Source of the DNA: Burkholderiales bacterium
Lineage (GTDB): Bacteria > Pseudomonadota > Gammaproteobacteria > Burkholderiales > Burkholderiaceae_C
Assembly: GCA_003963075.1 (NCBI GenBank)
Contig: RXJV01000036.1
Coordinates: 81,953-145,952 of the forward strand
DNA: 64,000 nt
Direction of reading: 5' to 3'
In this document: piece by piece, positions 10,016 to 19,361 of the stretch
How the letters are laid out: every line of letters starts with the position of its first letter
Numbering within the stretch: the first letter of the stretch is position 1
Notes under the pieces: model-generated
Seen by the model: the letters and a program-made list of their open reading frames with translations, nothing else
Databases searched by the model: none
What the model was told of the DNA's origin: nothing
Made by a program: the position numbers and the translations under genes

Positions 10016-11970
10016 CGCGTGACGATCGGGAAGTTGCCTGGCGCCTTGTCGATCAACGCGAGGAAGCGCAGCAGGTCGATGCGGCTGCCGCTGACCTGGA
10101 TCTCGTCCGAGGTCAGCAGGTCCTTGGCGCCGGCGGTGCCGGCCATCAGGCGCACGAACAAGCCCTGGGTCAGCGTGAGCGTCGCGTTCGCATCGCGGGC
10201 CGGCTCGGCGCGGCGGTGGTGCAGCACCGCGTTCTCGATCCACAACACGTGGCTCTCGCGGATGTCGGTCAGCACCAAGTTGATCTTGAAGTTCTTGCCC
10301 TCGGCGGCCGGGCCGTTGAGGCCGGCGGCCATGGCTTCGAGGAAGCGCTCGATGGGCGTGTGCGACAGCATGTCCAGCAAGGCAGCGCGCTTGATGCCTT
10401 GCTGCGGTGGGCCGCCACGCAGCTCGGCCGCGGCGGTGAGGTAGCTGTTGCGCCAGGTGGACGCCTCGGCCGCGTAGCCGAGCTGGTCGTAGGTGCGGGC
10501 GAGAAGCTCGCGCGCAGACTTGTTGCCGGCGTCGGCAAAGACGACGTGGTTGAGCAGCTCGGCGGCCCAGCGGTAGTCGCCCTGGTCGAAGGCCTGCTGC
10601 GCGGCGGCCACGGCTTTGTCGGCGCCCCCTGCCAGCGCCACATAGCGCTTGGCCACGTCCACCGGCGGCAGCGGGTCGAGGTGGGCCGGGTTGCCGTCGT
10701 AGGCCCCGAGGTAGAACTGGTAGACCGCCTTGACGTTGTGGCGCAGGTCGCCGTAGTAGCCGCGCGCGCCAAAGTCGGCCTGCAGTGAGGCCGGCAGCTT
10801 GATCTGGTCGGCAATCTCGTTGGGCGTCAGGCCGGCGTTGATCAGGCGCACCGTCTGGTCGTGGGTGTATTTGTAGACGTCGCGGTGGTGGCTGATGAAC
10901 TCGGTGATCCGCGCATGGCCCCAGACGGGCCAGTTGTGCTGACCGACGTAAACCTCGGCGTCGCCGAGCTGGTCCAGCGCGTCCTGCAGATAGCCAGCCC
11001 AGCGCAGCGCGTCGCGCACCTTGGCGCCGCGCACCGGCAGCAGGTTGTGCATGGTCTGCGCGAGGTTCTCGGCGCCGCCGTAGACCTTCAGTGCCGGTAC
11101 CGAGAAGCTCATCTCGGCCGGCGCTTCGGCGCCCGGCACGTTGTGGAAGACGATGCGCACGCCGTCGAGCACGCGCTCCTCGGTGGGCTGGGTGATCAGG
11201 TCGGTGGGCGGCAGCACGCCGACGCGGCCGTAGCCCACGCCCTTGCCCAGGCCGGTGTCGACCAGGCCACGGGCCGAGCGCTCCAGGTGCCGGCCGAACT
11301 GGTAGGCCGAGCGCCGGCCCATCGCGGTGCCGACGAGCAGGTTCTCGCTGGTGGCCTCCTCCATGAAGCCGGCGGAGGCGATGACCGGCACGCCGGCCTT
11401 GACCTGCTCGGGCGTCAGCACGCCCAGCGCGCCGCCGAAGTGGTCGGCATGGCTGTGCGTGAAGAGCAGGGCCGTGACCGGCTTGTTGCCGAGGTGCTGG
11501 CGCGCGAAGGCGAGGGCGGCAGCGGCGGTCTCGCGGCAGGTCAGCGCGTCGACGACGATCCAGCCGGTCTTGCCTTCGATCAGCGTGATGTTGGCGATGT
11601 CGAAGCCGCGCAGCTGCCAGACCCCGTCGACCACCTTGAACAGGCCGGCCGGCACATTGAGCTTGGCGTGGCGCCAGAGGCTGGGGTTGACGGTCGGGGG
11701 CGTCTCGCCGTCGACGAACTTGAAGGCGTCCAGGTCGGTGATGACGCTGCCGTCCTCGGCCAGGATCTTGCCGGTGGCCGGGGCCACCAGGCCGCGCCGG
11801 GCCTCGTCAAAGTCCCGGGCATCGGCCAGCGACAGCGCCTGCGCGAACGCGGCATTCGCCCGAGCCGTGGTGGCGGTGGCCTCGCCCGACGGCGCCGCGG
11901 CCGGCGGCTCGTGGCGGCTGCAGCCGGCCAGGGCCAGGGTGGCCAGCAACGCGGCCCGGATCGTCTTCAT
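10012..11970 (-). CDS. Alkyl/aryl-sulfatase, metallo-beta-lactamase fold (SdsA/BDS1 family)
   Basis: Lipoprotein-like start MKTIRAALLATLALAGCS; LLFTHSHADHFGG; C-terminal dimerisation and SCP2-like regions. Confidence 0.88.
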   Translation of the reverse strand: MKTIRAALLATLALAGCSRHEPPAAAPSGEATATTARANAAFAQALSLADARDFDEARRGLVAPATGKILAEDGSVITDLDAFKFVDGETPPTVNPSLWRHAKLNVPAGLFKVVDGVWQLRGFDIANITLIEGKTGWIVVDALTCRETAAAALAFARQHLGNKPVTALLFTHSHADHFGGALGVLTPEQVKAGVPVIASAGFMEEATSENLLVGTAMGRRSAYQFGRHLERSARGLVDTGLGKGVGYGRVGVLPPTDLITQPTEERVLDGVRIVFHNVPGAEAPAEMSFSVPALKVYGGAENLAQTMHNLLPVRGAKVRDALRWAGYLQDALDQLGDAEVYVGQHNWPVWGHARITEFISHHRDVYKYTHDQTVRLINAGLTPNEIADQIKLPASLQADFGARGYYGDLRHNVKAVYQFYLGAYDGNPAHLDPLPPVDVAKRYVALAGGADKAVAAAQQAFDQGDYRWAAELLNHVVFADAGNKSARELLARTYDQLGYAAEASTWRNSYLTAAAELRGGPPQQGIKRAALLDMLSHTPIERFLEAMAAGLNGPAAEGKNFKINLVLTDIRESHVLWIENAVLHHRRAEPARDANATLTLTQGLFVRLMAGTAGAKDLLTSDEIQVSGSRIDLLRFLALIDKAPGNFPIVTR

Positions 11971-12090
11971 CGTCTGGTCTCCTCGGGGGTGTTTTCGGAA
12001 GCGGGCGCAGCATGTCGGCGCCGCCGCCATTCGTCCAACGCAAATTCCGCCGCGCTTGCGGCAGGGAATGCATATTGAACCTGCCCGAGC

Positions 12091-12747
12091 TCAGGCCGCG
12101 CGCCCGGCGCCCCCCAGCCCGCGGTGCACCGCCAGCGCCAGCGCCGCCCCCAGCACCTCGGCCAGCACAAAGCCCGGCGCACTGGCCGGTGCAATGCCGG
12201 CGAAGGTGTCGCTGCACAGCCGGCCCAGCACGGCGGCCGGGTTGGCAAAGGACGTGGACGCGGTGAACCAATAAGCCGCGCCGATATAGGCGGCGACCAT
12301 CGCGGCGGCGCGCCCGGCCGGCGCCCGCAGGATGACCAGCAGCAGGCCGAAGGTGGCCACCGCCTCGGCCAGCCACAGGCCCGGGCCGCTGCGCACCTTG
12401 GCGGAGAGCTGCAGCAGCGGCAGCTCGAACATCGCATGCGCGAGCCAGGCCCCCAGCACCGCGCCTGCGAGCTGGGCGCCGATATAGGGCAGCAGGGCCG
12501 CGCGCGGCAGCTCGCCGCGCCAGGCCATCGCGGCGCTGACCACCGGGTTGAAATGCGCCCCGCTGAGCGGCCCGAACACCTCGATCAGCACATAGAGCCC
12601 GCCGACCGTGGCCAGGGTGTTGGCCAGCAGCGCCACCGCCGCGCTGCCGCCGGCCAGCCGCTCGGCCATCACGCCCGAGCCGATGACGACGGCCAGCAGC
12701 CCGGCCGTGCCGATCAGCTCGGCCGCCAGCCGATGCCGCAGCCGCAC
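12091..12747 (-). CDS. MIP/aquaporin-family channel, ars-operon type
   Basis: GTG start 3 nt after arsC stop; GAHFNPVVS and FANPAAV motifs; multiple TM helices. Confidence 0.82.
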   Translation of the reverse strand: MRLRHRLAAELIGTAGLLAVVIGSGVMAERLAGGSAAVALLANTLATVGGLYVLIEVFGPLSGAHFNPVVSAAMAWRGELPRAALLPYIGAQLAGAVLGAWLAHAMFELPLLQLSAKVRSGPGLWLAEAVATFGLLLVILRAPAGRAAAMVAAYIGAAYWFTASTSFANPAAVLGRLCSDTFAGIAPASAPGFVLAEVLGAALALAVHRGLGGAGRAA

Positions 12748-12749
12748 GC

Positions 12750-13250
12750 TCAGCTCTGCGCGATCTGCAGCAGGGCCTGCTGCAGATGCGGCTTGTTCAT
12801 CGTGGCCAGCGGCAGCTGCAGCAGTTGCAGCATCCGGTAGCCCAGGGCCTGGCGGGTCAGCTCGAAGGCGCGGCGCTTGGCCTCTTCGCCCTTGACCAGG
12901 GACGGGTCCGGGAAGCCCCAGTGCACCTTGACCGGCGGCGCGCCGGCGCCGAAGAACACCGGGCAGGCCTCGGCGGCGGCGCTGTCGCACACCGTGATGA
13001 CGATGGACAGCGGCGGCGCCTCGGGCGTCGCGAATTCATCCCAGCTCTTGCTGCGCATGCCGGTGGTGTCGATGCCTGCGTGGCGCAGCGCTTCCAGTGC
13101 GAAAGGGTTGACCTCGCCCCGGGGCGCACTGCCGGCGCTGTGCGCCCGCACATCGCGGCCGAGCTTCTTGGCCCAGTGGTTGAGCATGCCCTCGGCCAGC
13201 ACGCTGCGGGCCGAGTTGTGGGTGCAGAGGATGAGGACGTGGGTGGTCAT
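12750..13250 (-). CDS. arsC: Arsenate reductase ArsC (LMW-phosphatase, thioredoxin-type)
   Basis: ILCTHNSARSVLAEGMLNH P-loop; HSAGSAP; VITVCDSAAAEACPVF. Confidence 0.92.
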   Translation of the reverse strand: MTTHVLILCTHNSARSVLAEGMLNHWAKKLGRDVRAHSAGSAPRGEVNPFALEALRHAGIDTTGMRSKSWDEFATPEAPPLSIVITVCDSAAAEACPVFFGAGAPPVKVHWGFPDPSLVKGEEAKRRAFELTRQALGYRMLQLLQLPLATMNKPHLQQALLQIAQS

Positions 13251-13257
13251 GACGGGC

Positions 13258-13578
13258 TCAGCAGCAGGCAGCGGGTGCCGCCACGGCGCAGCCGGCGCCC
13301 TGGCAGCAGTTGTCGGTCATGTAGGTGATGACCTCACTCATGCGCCCGTAGGCGGCACGGTAGATCAGGTTGCGGCTGGCGCGCTCCTGCGTCACCAGCC
13401 CGGCGTTGACCAGCTCTTTCAGATGGAAGGACAGGGTGTTGGCCGGGATGTCCAGGCCTTCGGCCATGGTGCCGGGGGTGAGGCCCGCGTCGCCGGTGAC
13501 GACCAGGGCGCGGAACACCTGCAGCCGCACCGGCTGGGCCAGCGCGGCGAGGGCCTTGATCACGTCTTGCTCATCCAT
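13258..13578 (-). CDS. arsR: ArsR-family metalloregulator
   Basis: wHTH (LDIPANTLSFHLKELVNAGLVTQER) and Cys-rich C-terminus NCCQGAGCAVAAPAACC; first gene of ars operon. Confidence 0.92.
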   Translation of the reverse strand: MDEQDVIKALAALAQPVRLQVFRALVVTGDAGLTPGTMAEGLDIPANTLSFHLKELVNAGLVTQERASRNLIYRAAYGRMSEVITYMTDNCCQGAGCAVAAPAACC

Positions 13579-13580
13579 AT

Positions 13581-13606
13581 TTCCAGAATACTCGAACTAT
13601 CTGGAA
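13581..13606. promoter_or_regulatory. Probable ArsR operator TTCCAGA-N12-TCTGGAA
   Basis: Perfect 7-bp inverted repeat ending 2 nt before the arsR start codon. Confidence 0.6.
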
Positions 13607-13650
13607 AGGGAAACCCCCGGCCCTCACCCCCGGGGTTGCGCCGGCGCCGG

Positions 13651-15450
13651 TCAGCGGCCGCCCGCGGCGATCCAGGCGTCGATGCGCCGCTCCAGCACGT
13701 CCAGCGGCATCATCCCTTCGCCTAGCACCTGATCGTGAAACGCCGCGAGACTGAACTTGGCACCCAGCCGGGCCTGGGCGCGTTGGCGCAGCGCCTGGAT
13801 CTTGAGCGAACCCACCTTGTAGCTCAGGGCCTGGCCAGGGAAGGCCAGGTAGCGGTCGATCTGGTTGGCGGCCATGGCCTCGGTGAAGCCCGTGGCATTG
13901 CGCAGGTAGTCGATCGCCTGTGCACGGCTCCAGCCCTTGGCGTGCAAGCCGCTGTCCACCACCAGCCGCACAGCCCTGAAGATTTCCAGCTGCAACGCGC
14001 CGGCGTAGGCGACGGGGTCGTTGTACAGACCCAGCTCGTGGCCCAAGGTCTCCGCGTAGAGGCCCCAGCCTTCACCGTAGGCGGTGTTGCGCGCGTAGCG
14101 GCGGAAATCCGGCAGCTGCATCTCGTACTGCAGCGCCACCTGGAAATGATGGCCGGGCTGGCCTTCGTGCAGCAGCATCGAGGTCATCCCGGGCGTGCTG
14201 ACGCGAGTCGGGTCCGGGATCACGGCCCAGAACACGCCCCGCGCACCACCTTCTCCCTGGGCGATGGTGTAGTGCGGCGACGCCGTGGCGCGGGTGAGCT
14301 CGGGCTCCTCGCGGATCTCCAACGGCGCCTTGGGCAGGCGGCCAAACAGGCGGGGCAGCTGCGGCTCGATGCGGGCGTTGATCGCACGAAAGGCCGCCAG
14401 CACCTCGGCATCGGTCTTGAACGGCCGCTGCTGCGGCTGCGCGTCCAGCCAGGCCAGCAGGCCGCCGTCCTTCAGCGGGTCACCGGCAAAGCCCAGCTGG
14501 GGCGCCAGCTTCACGATTTCGCCCTGAATGCGGGCCACCTCCTGCAGGCCCAGCCGGTGCACCTCGTCCGGCGTGAGCCGCGTGCCGGTCTGGTCGCGCA
14601 CCAGCTGGCGGTACCAGGCCTGGCCACCCGGCAGGCTGCCCAGGCCGTCGCCAGAACGCCGGGCCACGGCGGGCAGGTAGTCGGCCTCGACATAGGCCTG
14701 CAGGCGCTGCAGGGCCGGCACGACACGCTCCGAGAGTTCGCGGCGGTAGGCCTCGGCCAGCCGGGCGGCGTCCTCGGCACCGAGGCCCGGCGTGGCGCCC
14801 GGTGCCAGCCGGCGCAGCGTGGCACCGAACGGGTTCTTGTCCAGATCGGCATCGGCCATGCGGGCCAGCTGCGGCACCGTGGCGCGCATCACGGCGGGTG
14901 ACTGCACGATGCCGCGCGACACGCCCTCGCGCAGGTTGGCAATCGCCTGGTCACACCAGCGGGGCAGTACCGCCAGGCGTTTCAGGAAGGCGTCGAAGTC
15001 CGCGGCCGTGCGCAAGGGCTGCTGTTCGACCTGGCCGCTGGCCATCATGGCCAGCAGCAGCGGCATGGAGGCCATTTGGTCCAAAGGCAGCAAGTGACTC
15101 GGGAAGGGCGCCAGCGCGAGCTGGCCGCGCAGGCTGTGCTCCAGCAGCTCGCGGTTGAGGCGGTCTGCCGGCGGCAGCCGGGCGGGCGGCAGCGCAGCCA
15201 GCTCTTTCAGAAAGCCGCGCAGCTCGGCCCGGTAGCGCGCCCGCTCAGGCGGCGCCAGTGTCAGGTTGAGCTGGTCGTTGAAGCGGGAGTCGCCCTTCCA
15301 GGTGGCGAGCACGGGATCGAAGCGAGCCTGAGCGACATAGGCTCGGTTGGCGAGGTCGGCGAGCTGCTGCGACGGCGTGGCGGCAGCAGCGGCATGGATC
15401 AGGCACAGCCCGAGGGTCAGGGTGGCGAGGTGCCGGCGGAGTGGGCCCAT
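13651..15450 (-). CDS. DUF885 family protein (predicted zinc peptidase)
   Basis: Signal peptide MGPLRRHLATLTLGLCLIHAAAAA; LLHEGQPGHHFQ, RNTAYGEGWGLYAETLG. Confidence 0.88.
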   Translation of the reverse strand: MGPLRRHLATLTLGLCLIHAAAAATPSQQLADLANRAYVAQARFDPVLATWKGDSRFNDQLNLTLAPPERARYRAELRGFLKELAALPPARLPPADRLNRELLEHSLRGQLALAPFPSHLLPLDQMASMPLLLAMMASGQVEQQPLRTAADFDAFLKRLAVLPRWCDQAIANLREGVSRGIVQSPAVMRATVPQLARMADADLDKNPFGATLRRLAPGATPGLGAEDAARLAEAYRRELSERVVPALQRLQAYVEADYLPAVARRSGDGLGSLPGGQAWYRQLVRDQTGTRLTPDEVHRLGLQEVARIQGEIVKLAPQLGFAGDPLKDGGLLAWLDAQPQQRPFKTDAEVLAAFRAINARIEPQLPRLFGRLPKAPLEIREEPELTRATASPHYTIAQGEGGARGVFWAVIPDPTRVSTPGMTSMLLHEGQPGHHFQVALQYEMQLPDFRRYARNTAYGEGWGLYAETLGHELGLYNDPVAYAGALQLEIFRAVRLVVDSGLHAKGWSRAQAIDYLRNATGFTEAMAANQIDRYLAFPGQALSYKVGSLKIQALRQRAQARLGAKFSLAAFHDQVLGEGMMPLDVLERRIDAWIAAGGR

Positions 15451-15622
15451 GAGCGCAGGTCGGAGTGAAGACCGGCAAATTCTGGTGCCGCTCGATGACC
15501 GTGTCAGCCCCGGGGAACACCCGGAGGTGGTGATCTCGGCACGCGCCCGGGCGCTGGACCTTGGGTGGGTGTGGTCCACTTCCGCCGGTGCTGTTTTTGG
15601 CGCGCCCGCGCCCTGTTCTGCC

Positions 15623-18388
15623 GTGTCGAACACCTCTCGCTTCCGCCCGCTGCCCTTCACCCTGAGCCTGGTGCTCGCGTTGGGCCTGAGCGCCTGCCAG
15701 CGCGCGGCCGACGTGCCCGCCGCTCTGCCGGCCGCCTCTGCCCCGCAAGACGCCAGCGCCACCGCGCAGCTGCGCCAGCAGGCCGACGCGCTGCTGGCCC
15801 TGCACCGCCAGATCATCGTGCTGATGGACGGCGAGGCCGCGCTGCCGGCCGTGCAGCGCCGCGAGGTGCAGGCCCTGGGCCAGCAGCTGTTCCATGAGCT
15901 GCTGCAGCGCCAGCAGGCGCTGGCCGATGCGGCGCTCAAGCCCGACGCGCTGGAAGCCACCACCGCGCTGCTGACGCGCATCGAAAGCGAGCCGAGCTGG
16001 TTCGACGCCGACCGGCTGGCCTTCAAAGAGGTGCTGGAGCAGCTCGCATCGGGCCTGAAATCGAGCCAGACGCTGGACGGCATCAAGCTCGCGCGCCGTG
16101 CGCAGGAAGACATCGACACGCTGGCCGAGGTACAGAAGGCCTACGAGCAGGAGCTCAAGGAGGTGTTCGGCGGCTTCGCCAAGCGCGGCATCGAACTCAA
16201 GCGCGAGAAGTGGAGCGACTACCTGGCCAAGCTCAAGGCCCTGCACACGCGCGAGGCGGTGATGAAGCAGCACGGCGCCCAGCGGCCGGCGGCCGATGAC
16301 CTGGCGCCGGAACCACCGGCGTCCGCCGCCTCGGGCGCGATGCGCGGTGTAGCCGCCAAGGACCGCGAGGTCTTTGGCGACAAGCTGCCGCCCAAGACCG
16401 TGCTGCTGAGCTTCGACGACGGCCCGCACGCCCGCTACACCGACGAGATCCTGGAGATCCTGAAGCGCTACCAGGCCCCGGCGGTGTTCTTCCAGCTCGG
16501 GCAGAACCTCGGCAAGGTCGGCGCGGATGGCCAGCCCCAGCCCGGCAACGGCACGGCGGTCGCCAAGCGCGTGCTGGCCGCGGGCCACCAGATCGCCAAC
16601 CACAGCTTCACGCACGGGCTGATGAGCAAGTTCGAGCTCATCAAGGTCAAGGAGGAGGCCGCCAACACGGAGGCGCTGCTGGACGCGGCGGGTCGCAATG
16701 GCGACGCCTTGTTTCGGTTTCCCTACGGTGCGCGCAACGACGGCGCCTTGACCACCATCGAAGCGCTGAAGCTGCGCTCGATGATGTGGAACGTGGACTC
16801 GCTCGACTGGAGCGACCCCATCCCCAAGAGCATTGCCGCGCGTGTGCTGGCCGAGCTGGACAAGCAGCAGCGCGGCATCGTGCTGTTCCACGACATCCAC
16901 GCCCGCACCGTGCAGGCCCTGCCGCTGGTGCTGGACCAGCTCGCCGCCGATGGCTGGCGCTTTGCCAGCTACCAGAACGGCCAGTTCGTCGTCAGCAGCG
17001 ACAAGGCCGCCGCCGCCGCGCCGCCGCCTGCGCCCGGCGAGCTCTACCGCGAAAGCCATGCGCTGGTGATCGGCATCAATGGCTACACCGCCTGGCCCAA
17101 GCTGTCGCACGCGGTGCGGGACGCCCAGGCCATCCGTGATGCCCTGGTCACGCGCTTCGGTTTCAAGGCCGACCATGTGACGCTGCTGACCGATGCCGAC
17201 GCCACCCGATCCAACATCCTGAAGGCGCTGAACGACCGCTTCGGTGACCCCAAACGCGTGAAGCGCGACGACCGCGTGTTCGTGTTCTTCGCCGGCCACG
17301 GCAGCACGCGCAAGCTGCCCAGCGGCCGCGAGGTGGGCTATATCGTGCCGGTGGACGCCGGCCTGAACGACCTGCAGGCCGACGCGATCGCGATGCCGCA
17401 GCTGCAGGAGGTGGCCGAGGCCATCACCGCCAAGCACGCGCTCTTCGTCATCGATGCCTGCTACTCCGGCCTGGGTCTGACCCGCGGCGGCAGCCCGGCG
17501 GCAGACAGCAATTTCGCCCGCACCAATGCGCGCCGCGTCGGCCGCCAGATGATGACCGCCGGCGGCGCCGACCAGCAGGTGGCCGACGACGGCCCCGGCG
17601 GCCACTCGGTGTTCACCTGGACGCTGCTGCAGGCGCTGAGCGGCAAGGCCGACCTGAACGGCGACGGCCTGATCACCGCCACCGAGCTGGCCGCCTATGT
17701 GGCGCCGGCCGTGGCCGCGATTGCACGCCAGACGCCGGCCTTCGGCAGCCTGCCGGGCAGCGAGGGCGGCGAGTTCGTGTTCGAGCTGCCCACCGCCCAG
17801 GAGCCGGGCCTGAGCAGCGCCGTGGCCCAGCTGGACGACAAGGCCAGCCAGCTGGCCGCCAAGCTCGACGAAGCCAGCAGCGCTGGCCGCCAGGCCGCGC
17901 CTGCGGCGGCCGGCGCCGCGACCGCCGTGCAGGTCACGATCAAGGGCCTGGACGGCAAGGACCAGGCCCTGGCCGCGACCACCGCCCGCGTCGACCCCGG
18001 CGCCCGCGTCGCCGCCCAACGCGCCAACGACCGCGGCCTGCAGCTCTACCGCGAGCGCCGCTACGACGAGGCCGAGGCCGCGTTCAAGGAGGCCCTGCAG
18101 CTGCAGCCGAAGTTCGCGCTGGCGGCCAACAACCTCGGCTTTGTGCTCTACCGCCGCGGCAAGTTCGCCGACGCGGCGGGCTGGTTCGAGAAGGCGGTCG
18201 AGATGGACGCGAGCCGGTCGCTGGCCTGGCTCAACCTCGGCGATGCACGGCTGCAAGCCGGCGACGACGCCAAGGCCATGGCGGCGTACAAGACGTTTCT
18301 GGAGCTGGCGCCCAAGCATGCAAGGGCGGCGGAACTTCAGGGGTGGATCGCGAGTCCATCGGAGGCCAACAAGCCGAAGACGTTGTGA
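15623..18388 (+). CDS. Multidomain lipoprotein: helical N-region, polysaccharide deacetylase (NodB), caspase-like (C14) domain, TPR
   Basis: GTG start; lipobox LGLSAC; NodB motifs LLSFDDGPH, NHSFTHG, RFPYGARND, IVLFHDIH; caspase dyad FFAGHG and VIDACYSG; C-terminal TPRs (LYRERRYDEAEAAFKEALQLQPKFALAANNLGFVLYRRGKFADAAGWFEKAV). Confidence 0.88.
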   Translation: MSNTSRFRPLPFTLSLVLALGLSACQRAADVPAALPAASAPQDASATAQLRQQADALLALHRQIIVLMDGEAALPAVQRREVQALGQQLFHELLQRQQALADAALKPDALEATTALLTRIESEPSWFDADRLAFKEVLEQLASGLKSSQTLDGIKLARRAQEDIDTLAEVQKAYEQELKEVFGGFAKRGIELKREKWSDYLAKLKALHTREAVMKQHGAQRPAADDLAPEPPASAASGAMRGVAAKDREVFGDKLPPKTVLLSFDDGPHARYTDEILEILKRYQAPAVFFQLGQNLGKVGADGQPQPGNGTAVAKRVLAAGHQIANHSFTHGLMSKFELIKVKEEAANTEALLDAAGRNGDALFRFPYGARNDGALTTIEALKLRSMMWNVDSLDWSDPIPKSIAARVLAELDKQQRGIVLFHDIHARTVQALPLVLDQLAADGWRFASYQNGQFVVSSDKAAAAAPPPAPGELYRESHALVIGINGYTAWPKLSHAVRDAQAIRDALVTRFGFKADHVTLLTDADATRSNILKALNDRFGDPKRVKRDDRVFVFFAGHGSTRKLPSGREVGYIVPVDAGLNDLQADAIAMPQLQEVAEAITAKHALFVIDACYSGLGLTRGGSPAADSNFARTNARRVGRQMMTAGGADQQVADDGPGGHSVFTWTLLQALSGKADLNGDGLITATELAAYVAPAVAAIARQTPAFGSLPGSEGGEFVFELPTAQEPGLSSAVAQLDDKASQLAAKLDEASSAGRQAAPAAAGAATAVQVTIKGLDGKDQALAATTARVDPGARVAAQRANDRGLQLYRERRYDEAEAAFKEALQLQPKFALAANNLGFVLYRRGKFADAAGWFEKAVEMDASRSLAWLNLGDARLQAGDDAKAMAAYKTFLELAPKHARAAELQGWIASPSEANKPKTL

Positions 18389-18401
18389 GGGAAACCGAAA
18401 C

Positions 18402-18980
18402 ATGGACGACGAACGGGTTGTGAAGGTTGTGAAGGGCTTTTTCTCCTCGTTGCACGAAGGACTCGCGGCACTTGCTATCGACCCGAGCGCAATTCATGCG
18501 AGGACCAGTCTGGGCGAGACGCCTCTGCACTTTCTTTGTGTTGAGAACCAGATCGATGCCGTCCAAGCGCTCATTCAACGAGGCGCTGACGTGAACACGG
18601 TCAATGAAGTGGGATCGACGCCCCTATCCGACGCCTGCTCCCTTGCTTATCTGGACCTTGTGCGCCTACTTCTTGCAAGCGATGCAGTTTTGTGGCTGGA
18701 CGGACAACACGACCCGACCCTGCACCAAGCAGTTCGTGGGGGCGACGTCGAGATCGTCAGGCTCATCCTTGACGCCGGCGCCAACGTCAACGAATTGGCA
18801 GACCTCTCCGAAGCACCGCTGCATCTGGCCGTCGAGGACGACAAGGTCGAGATTGCTGAACTCCTCTTGGCCCGAGGCGCCGACCCGGCGTTGAAGCGGA
18901 TCTTCGATGAATCTGCCTTGGATGTCGCCTTGCTGCACGGCAGTGAGCGATGCCTAGCCTTGCTGTCGACTCGACATTGA
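18402..18980 (+). CDS. Ankyrin-repeat protein
   Basis: Repeats GETPLHFLCVENQIDAVQALIQRGADVN, EAPLHLAVEDDKVEIAELLLARGADPAL; starts 13 nt after the previous stop. Confidence 0.85.
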   Translation: MDDERVVKVVKGFFSSLHEGLAALAIDPSAIHARTSLGETPLHFLCVENQIDAVQALIQRGADVNTVNEVGSTPLSDACSLAYLDLVRLLLASDAVLWLDGQHDPTLHQAVRGGDVEIVRLILDAGANVNELADLSEAPLHLAVEDDKVEIAELLLARGADPALKRIFDESALDVALLHGSERCLALLSTRH

Positions 18981-19361
18981 GCAAGGTTAGCCCGCTTAGG
19001 CACCACCACCCGATCTGTCATCGCCCCGGCCTACACTCAGCCAGTCGCGTGTCTGCTCAACGGCGCGGCATCGGTGGCTGGACGCCGGCGCACTTCTCCT
19101 TCTTCGCGCCTCCAGGCCCGCCGGCTTCCGCCGGCCGGCAGCGGTCGTCAGCCTCCTTCAAGCGGCGAGCCCCAACTCCGGTTCCTCTGGCACGACCAGA
19201 GACGACCCACCCCCAGCTGCCCCGGCTCGCCTGCGGTCCGCCACCGGACGACCCCGCGCGCGCCGAGGCGCAACACCCGCATGCCGCCTGCGGCTTGCGC
19301 TCCTGCCCCGTTTCGACGAACCGTGCGGCTGGCCACCGGCCAACGCGCCCTGGAGATCCTG

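Noticed and set aside
15245-18403. 1052-aa minus-strand ORF
   Set aside because: Antisense to the NodB-caspase-TPR gene; no domain motifs, compositionally biased.
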